From assembly GCA_947359465.1 (NCBI GenBank), contig OX375873.1, positions 139,373,916-139,437,915 of the forward strand: a DNA stretch of 64,000 nt, given 5' to 3'. The first letter of the stretch is position 1, and each line of letters opens with the position of its first letter. Position numbers and translations under genes: made by a program. Under the pieces are notes generated by a model that ran no database searches, had not been told where the DNA came from, and saw nothing but the letters and a program-made list of their open reading frames with translations. Positions 22,940-33,114 of this stretch are shown here, one piece after another. The DNA is from Metellina segmentata (lineage: Eukaryota; Arthropoda; Arachnida; Araneae; Tetragnathidae).

Positions 22940-23930
22940 TTTAGTAACAGTATGAAATTTACTAACGTTATAAATGTGAAAGGTGTGTGCATCGTGACTT
23001 TCGATAAGTTTAGCAGTGTTGGGTTCAAAATTAGTATGTTTAAACTTTAAATTCCCACGATTTCTTTATTCACTCGTAATTGCGTTGTCATTCAGGTTGA
23101 ACGCAATACGCTTTAACCGAATTATATATTACCTTCACCATGATGCTTTATACTTTTTTATAGACGCCCAAAAATATTATCAACCCTTGGGGATATAATA
23201 CAGATATCAACCATTGCATTAGACATAAAACAAATATATCATTTAAAATGAACTAACTTCCATAACAATGTTTCAGAAAAAGTAGATTCCCGTTATGGTA
23301 AAAATAATGAGTAGTGTGGATTTTTTCAATATTTTTAATTATTTCGTTAATGCTTTTAATTACTTTCCGCTAAACCTAAAAAGACATAAAAGCACACCAA
23401 ATACGCACCCAAGTTGTTGAAACTCGTTAGTCTATGTATCGAAGCCGTACCTCAATCTTTAGCAATTAATACTTCTTTATCATGTCAGATTAATGCATTT
23501 ATTTCCTTCAGGTAGTGTTATTTTTATAATAGCCCCAGTGGCATATCAAACAGCATAACTTTGAGAAACTGCTGTATATCTACATATATGTCAAATTGTT
23601 GGTCTGGAAATTCATACAATGAAGTATTTGAATTATTTACTTGCTACAGTGTAATGTAGATATGGTAAATATTTATGGTTTAATATTCTTTGTAAGTTCC
23701 TTTGGCAGGATTGAATATTATTTGATTGATGTCCTTTTTTAACCCGGGTTACAGGTTGAATTGTAACATTCAAGTTCATAGTAACATTTAGTTACAATGA
23801 ACACAGAACATTACAATAAATTGTTATTGTAAAACTCAACTAACGCACACCAAATTCAGAATAAACGTGAAAATTTTTATCTCGTTCCACATGAAAAATG
23901 GACTTGATTCTGATTGAGCCGTCAGTTTGA
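22940..23930. other. AT-rich DNA, no recognised feature
   Basis: Only short motif-free frames. Confidence 0.4.
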
Positions 23931-23933
23931 ATT

Positions 23934-24160
23934 GTAGGTAGGTAGATAATTAATCGCCCTGGAGCAATATAAAGGGCTATTGGTGACAGTCCAGGATGAA
24001 TCCTGAAGAGGAAACATTCGAGTAAATCAGATGACTAGGTCAACACTTGTCCTGGAAACTCCCTCAAAGAACTTCCACACAACGCCAAAGTTAAGACATT
24101 TGGGGCCACAACATATTTAACGTGCACCAGCCACCTTGGTACATGACGGTCTTCTGTAAG
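23934..24160 (-). repeat. SINE family A copy
   Basis: It shows 'AAAGGGCTATTGGTGACAGT', 'TGAATCCTGAAGAGG', 'CTTCCACACAACGCCAAAG' and 'TTAACGTGCACCAGCCACC', in family order. The head beyond 24160 is too diverged to call. Confidence 0.65.
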
Positions 24161-24164
24161 ATTG

Positions 24165-24605
24165 GAGCGTAGGACTATGACTGGCAGATCGTAGAATCGA
24201 AATGAGCTAGACGAGAATCGTTTCAAGAATATTTCGTATATTCATTAGAATAGATCTCGCTGATAACTTTAATGATACCACGCAGTCATGCTGCACTTTC
24301 AATTGCATAGATAACCACGATACTATCAAGTGTTCACAAAGAACCAATTAAAAAAACTATTCTTTACATCATATATTTGAATAGATATCGTCGAGAGCTT
24401 TGAAACGATATCACACAGTCGTTGCACTCACATTTGCCGTGATAGAATGAAACAAACGGGGCACTCACGAAGAGAGAAAGTAGCTTAGTGCTCAATATGG
24501 GAATTACTATTGCTAACGCAGATCCAGATGTTTACTTCATGCAGATGTTTAAATAACACGACTACACTTCGGCTCGCATTTTTAACCATGTAACAATTTT
24601 AATTG
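24165..24605. other. No recognised feature
   Basis: Two similar phrases ('TGATACCACGCAGTC' near 24272, 'CGATATCACACAGTC' near 24405) hint at an old duplication of about 130 bases. Confidence 0.35.
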
Positions 24606-24607
24606 GG

Positions 24608-24815
24608 CAGGTAGGTATTTTAATTAACGTCACACTCGAGCAACACAACGGGGTATTGGCGATGGTCCGAGATCAAATCCGAAGGTAAAGATGAGAGGAC
24701 AACACCACGTTATTGTGAATCACGGTTAGATCCTGAGCTGGCACACCATTCTTCAAACTTCCACACCACGCCAACGTGAAGACTTTCGGCCACGACAGAT
24801 TTAAGTGGGTCCCTA
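24608..24815 (-). repeat. SINE family A copy
   Basis: A good match: 'TTAATTAACGTCACACTCGA', 'GGGGTATTGGCGATGGTCC', 'AGGACAACACCACG' and 'CACACCACGCCAACGTGAAG'. It breaks off at 'TAAGTGGGTCCCTAGACG', where a different AT-rich sequence rich in 'ATTGTCAATGG' begins. A similar sequence borders the MITE at 26377. Confidence 0.7.
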
Positions 24816-24819
24816 GACG

Positions 24820-25490
24820 ATCAATATTATTGTCAATGGGATTGTCAATGAGGCTCATTGAAGCAATCAATTGATCGTGTAGGAGGCGATTGTCAATCGA
24901 TTGGCGCACCTTGATAGAAATTTTGATTGATGGACATTGACGGCACGCATTAAAATACGCAATTGTCAATCGTTCGGGTATTATTGCTTTTTTATTCTCT
25001 AATCCATGTTTATTATCTTCGCGATCGTTAAAGGTAGAGTAAAAATTTCAACGGATTCGAAATCATCTGTGGAAAATTTTACATCAGATAGATACCTTAA
25101 ATGTAAATTTCTGTTAATAAATAAGTTTTCAATTGAAACTTTTATATTTTAGCAATACGAATTTAAGTAATACGAATATGTATAAATTTTATTCAATTGG
25201 GACCATGGACTAACAAAAATACTAGCTTAGAAGAAAAAAATTGCAGTTCTCTCCTAAAACATATTAATACAAATTATTTAAGAAATTAATGAGTTACTAA
25301 AAAAATTATTTCGATGTTGATGGCTTCATAAAATCTAACAAATTCGTCTGACGACTGACACAATGCCTTTTTTTTTTAAAGCAGAATTTCTTTGTGCAAG
25401 CTAATAATTTTTTTATTCCTCGTTTTGAATCTATAACGCGTTCTTTGTTGGATTCTATGTTTTCTATTTTTTTTATCCCCATGCAACTAG
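24820..25490. other. 'TTGTCAAT' rich sequence and one foldback-module arm
   Basis: 24820-24975 is rich in 'ATTGTCAATG' and 'ATTGATNG' words. 25020-25110 carries 'AAATTTCAACGGATTCGAAA', 'CTGTGGAAAATTTTACATCA', one arm of the module found at 34.7, 34.9, 36.8, 37.1 and 48.8 kb. Confidence 0.4.
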
Positions 25491-25497
25491 CTGAGAC

Positions 25498-25725
25498 TAG
25501 AGATGTAACATCGCCCAAAAATCATCGATGTTTTAAATTTTCAATCAACTTTAAAACCACAGTGATTTTAAACTTTTTCCTCCATTTCTTAAAACTGGCT
25601 TAGTAACCTAAGATATTAATATTCGCCGGAGGAAGGGTGATTTAATTTGTCATTTGCTGTGTTTATTAATTCATAATTGAGATTTTTTATGTTTTGAAAA
25701 CATCGACATCGATGTCGCATCCCTC
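25498..25725 (-). mobile_element. hAT-type MITE, short form (228 bp)
   Basis: Ends TAGAGATGTAACATCG and, inversely, gAGGGATGCGACATCGATG. The 8-bp duplication GCTGAGAC is perfect on both sides (25490-25497 and 25726-25733). Internal text such as 'TTTCTTAAAACTGGCTTAGT' matches the other copies. The 8-bp duplication and the (T/C)AGGGATG-like ends fit the hAT superfamily. No coding capacity. Confidence 0.85.
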
Positions 25726-25739
25726 GCTGAGACCTTTTG

Positions 25740-26370
25740 TGATCTGTCCGGGTCGCGCAGATGGTCTTCGATAGCCGTTCCGTTGGTTTTGAAAGCAGGT
25801 GATTTGCAACAATTCCTTACCTAAAAATCTGTCGACACAAAGGATACAAATCTCTATTATAATAAAGCGTATATATAGTTTTTTTTTTTTTTGTAAAATA
25901 AACGCAAGCTAATTGTAAATTAGGCGAGCCCCACAAGAAGTGATTGTGTCTGGGAATGGGAATTTGTGAAGCTTTTAATTACTTTGTATCGTGATTATCA
26001 CGGGTTACGGAAAGTTGTGAGACTATGATTAAAAAAACAAAAGAAATATTGCTTTGCAAAAAATTGTTGATGCGTTAAATCAAAATAAATAAGATTATAC
26101 TGAGGAAAAATAAAAACAGAAAAATAATATTATGCGTACGATTCAGTATCTAGCAGAAAGTTTAGTAAATGCTAATGAGTAAAGCGGTTACTCAGTTTAT
26201 AGCTCTCTTTGGACGAGCGTCTTTTCCTATTTTCTTTCAGATTGCAAACAACCAAAATCAAGGCAAGAAAACCCAAATTGACCGAATGAGATGGACGGGT
26301 TTATTGAAGCTACATTGAAGCATCTATCAATCGAAACCGTCAATCGCATTGACAATAAAATTGTTCGTCT
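25740..26370. other. No recognised feature
   Basis: AT-rich sequence, then 26290-26376 with 'TCAATCGCATTGACAATAAA', related to 24820-24975 in inverse orientation. Confidence 0.35.
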
Positions 26371-26376
26371 AGGGAG

Positions 26377-26593
26377 TAGTGATGCGACATTGACAGCAAA
26401 ACATCGATGTTCAAAATTAAAACGTCTATGTTGATAATACATCGCCCCAAAAACATCGATGTTTTTAAAATTCAGTGTATTTAAACTCCCCCCCCCCCAT
26501 TTCTTAAAACTCGTTTAGCAACTAGTGTTGCGACATCGGCTTCAATACATCGATGTTTTTTTATAAAACATCGACATCGATGTCGCATCTCTA
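26377..26593 (-). mobile_element. hAT-type MITE, short form (217 bp)
   Basis: Ends TAGTGATGCGACATTGAC and, inversely, TAGAGATGCGACATCGATG. A perfect 8-bp duplication CTAGGGAG lies at 26369-26376 and 26594-26601. It contains a C10 run and the 'ACATCGATGT' palindromes typical of the family. Confidence 0.88.
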
Positions 26594-26601
26594 CTAGGGA
26601 G

Positions 26602-26722
26602 CCCTTAAGGTGCAGCAGCCGCCTCTACACCATACGCTTACAAACATACATGCAGTGACCCGAAATCGAACCAGGAACCTTCCGATCTAGAGGCTAACAT
26701 CTTAACCACCAGACCGGTATGT
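26602..26722 (-). repeat. SINE remnant with family C tRNA-like head
   Basis: 'GTGCAGCAGCCGCCTCTACA' resembles family A, but 26655-26722 read on the minus strand is the family C head: 'CTGGTGGTTAAGATG' (box A-like) and 'GGTTCCTGGTTCGATTTCGG' (box B-like). It suggests that families A and C share a body or recombined. Confidence 0.55.
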
Positions 26723-26724
26723 CG

Positions 26725-27765
26725 GCGAGTTGGCTAAGGAACTCAATTTGAAAGTAAGTAAATATCAGAAGAATTACTGCGAGCACACGATCTAGTACTT
26801 TTGATTTTATTTACATTCGGTTAGGACGAGAAAATAATGTTCCCTGGTTGCTAGCAATATGCAAAAAAGAAAAGTGCATCTGCTGTGATTTATGTTGGGT
26901 AAATATATATTCTCCTGGGATGCAAAGTATTCTTCTTTCGCTTAAACAGATCTAACATGTTAAAGCAATAGTTTTTAAATAGAAATGCTGCTGATCCTGT
27001 GAAAAAAAATTATAATCAAATATTTCAATATAGCTTGTGTAGTTTTAAAACATTTTAGTCATAAAAATAATCTTGGATCGTAAATTATAAAACGATTAAA
27101 ACACATGACATACTTCAACTTTCAGTTAGTTTTCCTTTGATATTCAGTCTTCACTTCGTAAACCTATATTGTACTTGATCTTTTGGTGGAAAATATCAAT
27201 TCATTGAATAGCTAAAAGTAACACATTGCGAGGTAATTAAACGTTTAGCTACATTCGTTAGGTAATTGAAGTATATCTGAACAGAGCATCTATTTTAATT
27301 AAAAGTCACTAATATAATACCAGAAATTAAAGTCAAATATCAAAAAGAACTATAGTCAAATATGAGAAAGATTTGTAATTTAAACAAACCAGACGGAATT
27401 CAAATTAAGTCGCATATTGCATATCTGGAGTTACCTTAAAATGTAGTTCCTTGCCACTTTGGAAAATCAAAACGGATAAATCTAAATGGCTTTGATGAAT
27501 AAACTATAATACAAAAATTTGGAATTCATATTCTTTGGATTTTTTTGTTTCGCAAAAGGCTAAAATCGTATACCCAAACAAGCCTTGACGTCACGTCCGA
27601 AATACGTTACGCAAGTATATAAGAAACTATAGACAGAAAATGTCTCGCATACATCACGAACATATTGCAAAAACGGAATTAATCTCGAAAAAGTATTGCA
27701 ATTGCAGAAAAAAAAAATTTCTTTCCACAAACATTACTCGGTAAGGTAAGGTAATTTTAATTAAC
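26725..27765. other. AT-rich DNA, no recognised feature
   Basis: No motif-bearing frame and no shared repeat recognised. Confidence 0.4.
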
Positions 27766-27768
27766 GTC

Positions 27769-28300
27769 ATACCCTTTACAACTTCATATCTGTGTGAAGC
27801 TGAATTCTCAGCAGTTGCTGTTATAAAGAACAAATATTGTTCGAAAACTAATGTCGAAAAATAAATGCGAGTAGCTGTATCAAGCTTAATTCCACGATTC
27901 GAACAATTGTGCAGTTGTGCAGCAGGCTCACCCGTCCCACTAAACACACACACACATATACCATATAAGTTCTTGAGCATGTTGAATGTAATTTTATTTG
28001 TTTCATTTATACTGTCAACTTCCTATGCTCTTCCATTACGATTGTTTCTTCACAGACTCGTACAGATATGAAATATATAGTTGGCGAGCGTAACGAGCAG
28101 GGGGCGGAGCCCACTAGCACACGCACACCCACACACCACGCACAACTGCACAATTGTTCGAATCGTGGAATTAAGCTTGATGCAGTTACTGGCATTACTT
28201 TTTCGACATTAGTTTTCGAACAATATTTGCTCTTTATAACAGCAACTGCTGAGAATTCAGCTTCACACAGATATGAAGTCGTAAAGGGAATGATAACTCT
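27769..28300. repeat. Foldback element, arms about 170-190 bp
   Basis: 27769-27945 and 28105-28300 are inverse copies: 'CTTTACAACTTCATATCTGT', 'AATTCTCAGCAGTTGCTGTT' and 'ATTCCACGATTCGAACAATT' on the left pair with complements on the right. The loop carries 'GGCGAGCGTAACGAGCAGG' and 'GGCGGAGCCC', a GC-rich patch in AT-rich DNA. Both arms give the same peptide phrase on opposite strands, a result of the symmetry. No TSD was identified. Confidence 0.7.
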
Positions 28301-28534
28301 TATAGCTTTTGCACTTAAAATGGGATACTCAGTTTTTTCAGGTATCCAATATTTTGTCGCAATTTTACTTTCAGGCTGTTGTTGCTCGATAACTCAATTA
28401 GATTTTATGCTTGTGAAGTGAATTCTTGTAGAGGCTTCAACACGGAAGGGATCTTGGATCCAGGATAACTTCTCGGTTAGGTCTTCAGCGAAGACTTTTG
28501 AGAACCATTCAGTTGTGATAGATGCCCTCGTCTC

Positions 28535-28580
28535 TCTACGTGGCACCCCAGGGTGCCGCGGCACAGTTTAGGAACCCCTG
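28535..28580. mobile_element. hAT-type terminus, one end only
   Basis: Read inversely it begins CAGGGGTTCCTAAACTGTGC, typical of hAT ends. It abuts 'CTCTAAGG' of a family A SINE. The other end is not visible, so this is a truncated insertion or a deletion scar. Confidence 0.45.
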
Positions 28581-28587
28581 CTCTAAG

Positions 28588-28640
28588 GGACAAGGACAAC
28601 ACCACGTAATTTTGAGCCACGGTCAGATGACGAAAACGTT
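28588..28640 (-). repeat. SINE family A fragment
   Basis: 'GGACAACACCACGTAATTTT' and 'GAGCCACGGTCAGATGACGA' match the family A body closely. It lies directly beside the hAT terminus. Confidence 0.65.
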
Positions 28641-28789
28641 ACTCGAATTTAAATTATGATAAAAAGTAGTGTCAGAGATTACTCATTGATGATATAATGC
28701 CTTTAAAGTTAAAGGTGCTACTAATTGGTAATGCGCTGCTTTCAATGGTTTTACTTTCATGGGAATTCATTTTATATTTTAAAACTATT

Positions 28790-28990
28790 TTGATGAGAAA
28801 ATTAAGAAGATACTTCCAATATTAGTCAGAAGAAAACTGATCAGATCTCAGATTTTGATGGGTGAGAAGTTTCGTCATTAGAAAACTGTCCAGATCTTGA
28901 TCTCGTCAAAAAAAATCGCCAACATCTTGATCACGGGATACTGTCAGAAAGTTTTTGAAGTCTGATTGATGCCTGAGTAACCTCATCGAA
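28790..28990. repeat. GACGAGAT dispersed repeat
   Basis: 'AGAAAACTGATCAGATCTCA', 'GTTTCGTCATTAGAAAAC' and 'TGTCCAGATCTTGATCTCG' are family phrases in inverse orientation. Confidence 0.5.
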
Positions 28991-28991
28991 C

Positions 28992-29355
28992 TACACTATC
29001 TTCCACTGAAAGATTCTTAAAGCAAGGATTGAAAGTAATCTAATATTTATTGCGATGATTTCTACAACGAGTCACTTCCCCGTTAGGACCAAATCAGCCT
29101 GTCGAAACGCCATCACACAAGCCAATGATAATCACGGTTCTTCAGTATTGATGCACATTTATATATCACTAGCTAGGCATGCTTACTGACTAGGAGCTGC
29201 CCGTGACAGTAATTTAAGTGTGGTCAGATGTGACCACTGCGCGCTCGTAAAACCCCTTTGATTGCTACGTATTCCTATTTGATTTGCTTCTCAAACGAAC
29301 TCCAAGGGCTTCGAGGTGGCTGTTATCAACAACGTAGATCAAAACACGCTAGAAT
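28992..29355. other. No recognised feature
   Basis: No motif-bearing frame. Sequence of mixed composition. Confidence 0.35.
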
Positions 29356-29357
29356 AG

Positions 29358-29675
29358 GAAAATTTGGCATGGTTCCAAAAGCTGACGTCAAAGGTCGAAA
29401 ACCACAGAATTCGTTCCTCCTTCATTCGAGGTCCGGATGATGTCACAGTCCAGAAGAAAAAACGGACTGTGGGGAAAAAAACTAATAAATTCATTAAAAA
29501 TGTTCTAGATAAAATTTTAAAATTCTGGCGCGATAGAAAAATTGCAAACAATTTGGACTACCTGTGTGCCAAATTTCATTATTGTAAGTGCCATCGATTC
29601 GTCAGAATACTGATCACAGAGATACACACAGACAAACACTTCCTATATAAAAGAAGAGATTCAGGGCCCCTTCGT
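29358..29675 (+). repeat. Repeat D, 3' part
   Basis: 'GGTTCCAAAAGCTGACGTCA', 'AATTCATTAAAAATGTTCTA', 'CTACCTGTGTGCCAAATTTC', 'ATTATTGTAAGTGCCATCGA' and 'TATATAAAAGAAGAGAT' are shared with 48.9-49.3 kb. A 126-codon open frame (29364-29744) runs through it but lies mostly in the repeat. Confidence 0.65.
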
Positions 29676-29679
29676 GCAG

Positions 29680-30150
29680 ATGACCATAGCGATACTGAAA
29701 CGTTACCGGTGTTCATGCCAGAAGAGTTTACTAAAGAAAAATGACGCTGAACTGGGAAACGCGTTATCCCACTACAAAAAGAACACGCAACGCTTTAAAG
29801 CAAATAACCTAATTATTTTCAACACAAACAAAACCGGGTGAAGTTTCTGTAGCACTTATATGTGAGCGATAAGGGTTTGAAATGTTTATTCTAATTTAGA
29901 CAGCGGACTCTAGAGACGAAGAATGACAAGCAGATGCGCAAGCAGTGACTGGGTGGAGCTTTCTCTGGCTTGAACGGAGATAAGGACGAGTTCGTTCCAA
30001 AGGTTCCCCCAACGCCTCATTTACAGAAAGGCAAAAAAATTGTTGCATGTTAAGTGGTCGGCATTTGCATATTGGGTTTCAGTTATCAGGAGTTGGGGTG
30101 AAATATTTCAAATGCACCAGATTGTATGTTTTTGCATATCTTTTACACAA
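29680..30150. other. No recognised feature
   Basis: No motif-bearing frame. Confidence 0.35.
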
Positions 30151-30155
30151 GAAGG

Positions 30156-30328
30156 AAGCCACTTCACACATGAGGCGTTTCAACGCGCGTATGGCAAGGC
30201 TAATGAGGTTCCTCCATTAAATTATGTTTATTTATTCCTCTAATTCAAGTATTTGTCTTTGCGACCATGCAGAGTGAGACCCTGATAGCCGCCAAACACG
30301 CGTCTTACGCGCCTCGTGTGAACGGGGC
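30156..30328. mobile_element. MITE with 'CACATGAGGCG' ends
   Basis: The left end 'AAGCCACTTCACACATGAGG' is inverse to the right end 'GCCTCGTGTGAACGGGGCTT'. The interior 'TTATTCCTCTAATTCAAGTA' is shared with the copy at 33767-33927. Tc1-like copy 2 is inserted 8 bp beyond its right end. Confidence 0.6.
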
Positions 30329-30337
30329 TTGAAAGTA

Positions 30338-31739
30338 CACTTTATAACAAAAAAATCGACGCACCAAGAAAGAATCATTCGATTGCTTTGAAATTTCGTA
30401 TGCAAAAATGTTTTGACCACATATCCAAATGATTAAAATTTGTTGTCCAACGAATGAATAGTGCGATCTCCAGCGCATCGGAACTGCGCATCAAGCAGAT
30501 GAATATAAGGAGTTGTTCTTGAACTGTTGTTAAAATTTTCTGCTGCATTACGATTTAGGATACCTTTCCACGACTGAAACAATGCCTCGCCGCAGGATTC
30601 CAGCTCATTACGAACAACTTTTAGAGTTTGAAAGAGGTCGTATCATTGGATTGAAAGAGGCAGGTTGGGCAAATCGGAGAATCGCTCGTCATGTGAGTCA
30701 AAGCGATGCGGCGATTAGAAGATGCTGGCAAGAGTGGGTGGACAATGGCAGATTTCACCGTCATGATGGTAGCGGTCGACGTAGGGCCACAACAGATCGC
30801 GAGGACAGAGTAATTTTCAGATCAGCTGTCACAGCGCCTGATTCAACGCTATCAACCATCAGTCGTGCGACCCACACACGAGTGTCCACCATGACCATTC
30901 ACATACGGCTGAGAGTGCGAAATATACGCTTGTACCTACCGTTACGCCACCTGCCACTCACGCCTGCACACTGTCGAGCCAGATTACAGTGGTGCTTGGC
31001 TCAATCAGGCTGGAATGATGCTGACGGGGCTTATAGTCTTTAGCGACGAATGCCGCTTCCAACTGTGTCCTAACGATCATCGAAGACGTGTCTGGAGACG
31101 CCCAGGGCAGCGTGCCGATCCTGCTTTCACTATTGCACGCCACACGGGCCCTCAACAAAGAGTTATGGTCTGGGGTGCCATTTCCCTTGATAGCCGGACC
31201 CCTTTGGTCGTCATTAGAGGTACACTTACTGCACAGCGGTACGTTGACGACATTCTGAGACCTGTTTTGCTACCGTTCCTTTCGCAGTACCCTGGGCTTA
31301 TTTTTCAGCAAGACAATGCCAGATCACATACGGAACGTGTTGCTATTAACTATCTTCAAGCTTGTCAAACACTTTCTTGGCCAGCCAGATCACCAGATCT
31401 CTCTCCCATCGAGCATGTATGGGATATGATGGGAAGGCGACTGCATCCGGTAGGGAATGTTGATGACGTAGTCCGACAATTGGAGCAAATTTGGCAAGAA
31501 ATACCGCAGGAGACCATCCGGGAGCTTTATCGGTCTATGCCACGCCGTGTGGCAGCTTGCATCCAGGCTAGAGGCGGATCAACAACTTATTGAGCTCGTT
31601 ACTATAACTCTGAAATAAACCATTCAATTGTTCTGAAATTTTAATCATTTTCTATTCTGTACATAATTTTCCTATCCACCAATTTTTGTCTCCATTGGAC
31701 AACTCCTTCCTGATGCGGCGATTTTTTTGTTATAGAGTG
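30338..31739 (+). mobile_element. Tc1-like DNA transposon, copy 2 (1402 bp)
   Basis: Left end CACTTTATAAC and right end GTTATAGAGTG, each followed inward by 'ATCGACGCAC' or its inverse. TA is on the left (30336-30337) and CA on the right (a mutated TA). It is the same family as 2207-3615, in the other orientation. Confidence 0.92.
30582..31593 (+). pseudogene. Tc1-like transposase, frameshifted (copy 2)
   Basis: The frame opens at 30582 (MPRRRIPAHYEQ) with an N-terminal helix-turn-helix region ('GWANRRIARHVSQSDAAIRR'). It runs 153 codons to 31043, where about two bases are lost near 31022-31030 relative to copy 1. The DDE core continues in the frame of 31015-31593. The first Asp is in 'VFSDECRF' (31045-31047), the second at 31312-31314 ('QQDNARSH') and the Glu at 31411-31413 ('SPIEHVWD'). 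Asp and Glu codons are 99 bases apart, so 32 residues lie between them. The C-terminal phrase 'AACIQARGGSTTY' precedes the stop. Without the frameshift it would be about 337 residues, the normal size. This is the better preserved of the two copies. Confidence 0.92.
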
Positions 31740-31835
31740 CATTTTCTGTGAATATTTCAAGGGCGGAAATTATTTGCATGTGGTAGATATGACACTTTGG
31801 TGGCATGCTCTATTCATCCAACCTCACTTTTTTAT

Positions 31836-32594
31836 CCTTTAACTGCTGTCATGGGTCTCACAGACCGTCATTTTTGACGGGTCGTTTCCACCCCTTGAAG
31901 TGAATATTGGTCCCTGTCCTATTCAGTACCTTCCTACTACGTGCAACAAGAGTCACATTCCACGACTGGTTTGGCTGCCCCAAATATTTCGCATCTCACA
32001 TAATTGCATTTCCCACGTGGTCTCTTAGACCCCTTCACAGCATTTGCGTTACTGTTCTTGTTGAATGAAATCGTCTAAGTTGGAGTAGGGAATTTCGACA
32101 GAAAGCCTAAAATGGCAACAAAATTTTCGAAGAAACGACTTCCGTATCTTACACAAAAAAAATTTAGGATATTGTTGATAATGGGTCAGAAATAGAGTAC
32201 TGGGACAGTGAAATTTCGGATAATGTTATTGAAATCGAACACGAAACGGATTTGGTAATTGATGCAGATGACGATGAAGACATTTCAAGTGCGTCTTCAC
32301 AAGAATATTTCTACGGAAAAAATAACTTCAAATGGGTTGAAACGTCCTGCAAAATTAGGTCCGAAAGCTGAACCTGAAGAGACATGGAATCTACTTAACT
32401 TATATATAGTAATATAAAATATATTTCATGTTAAGAGTTGAATTATCTAAATTTAAAATGTATAAATAATAATTATCAAAAGAATTTTTCATTAATATAT
32501 TATATTAATCAACTTTATACGCACTTTAGTGAGCGAGTTCTGAGAGACCCCTCCACACTAGTTACGAGACGGTTTGTGACACAGCAGTTAAGGG
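31836..32594 (+). mobile_element. piggyBac-like element, internally deleted (759 bp)
   Basis: The left end 'CCTTTAACTGCTGTCATGGG' and the inverse right end 'CCCTTAACTGCTGTGTCACA' are matching TIRs. TTAA follows on the right (32595-32598), and TTAT precedes on the left where TTAA is expected. A TTAA target and CCC(T)TTA-type ends are hallmarks of piggyBac. It contains a short N-terminal transposase relic. Confidence 0.7.
32112..32385 (+). pseudogene. piggyBac-like transposase, N-terminal relic
   Basis: A start at about 32112 (MATKFSKKRL) leads, after a frameshift, into an acidic stretch read as 'DNGSEIEYWDSEISDNVIEI' and 'DADDDEDISS'. Then come 'EYFYGKNNFKWVE' and, after another shift, 'GPKAEPEETWNLL'. 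The acidic N-terminus, the 'YGKN..KW' motif and the 'ETWNLL'-like start of the next block follow the order of piggyBac transposases. The catalytic Asp core is gone, removed by an internal deletion. I infer the family from this order plus the TTAA ends. Confidence 0.6.
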
Positions 32595-33114
32595 TTAAAC
32601 TGGTACAGTGTCTCACGACACTAGGCACGGGAGTGTGTGTTAGTTAGTATCCAGGCCTAAGCTCAGAATTAGCTCAGTTTTATAAGAGATTTTCAACACA
32701 CCATTTTTAACGTTGAATATTAATCTGAAACACAATATTGAATGTTAAACACTAGTACATAGTATAATATGAAAAGTTGAATGTCCGTACATTACATAAT
32801 CTTGAATGATGAACGTCCCCAAACATAATATGGATACTATCTAGCAGGGGTGGACACGCATGAGGTCAATGAGAGCATTCCGTTTTTTCATGCATTATGG
32901 ACCCACACCATAGTTGCATGGCATTAAACACACACATTTAATTTAATTAATATGGTTACAGATTCTACACAAGTCAATGCTCTATGTAAAGTACACATAC
33001 TGGAAAATATAATTATAAAAGAAAGAAAAGAGATAAAATAATCATTGCAAACTTTTAACAATAAAATAATATGTAATAAAAATGTATTCAGTATAACATT
33101 TAACGAAGACCTTT

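Noticed and set aside
24820..24975. 'TTGTCAATGG' rich sequence as a separate MITE
   Set aside because: Only a loosely inverse relative near 26290-26376 exists in the window, and no ends or duplications could be set.
29364..29744. A 126-codon plus-strand open frame that might be a gene
   Set aside because: Most of it lies in the 3' part of repeat D, which occurs elsewhere without an open frame, and it shows no recognised domain.
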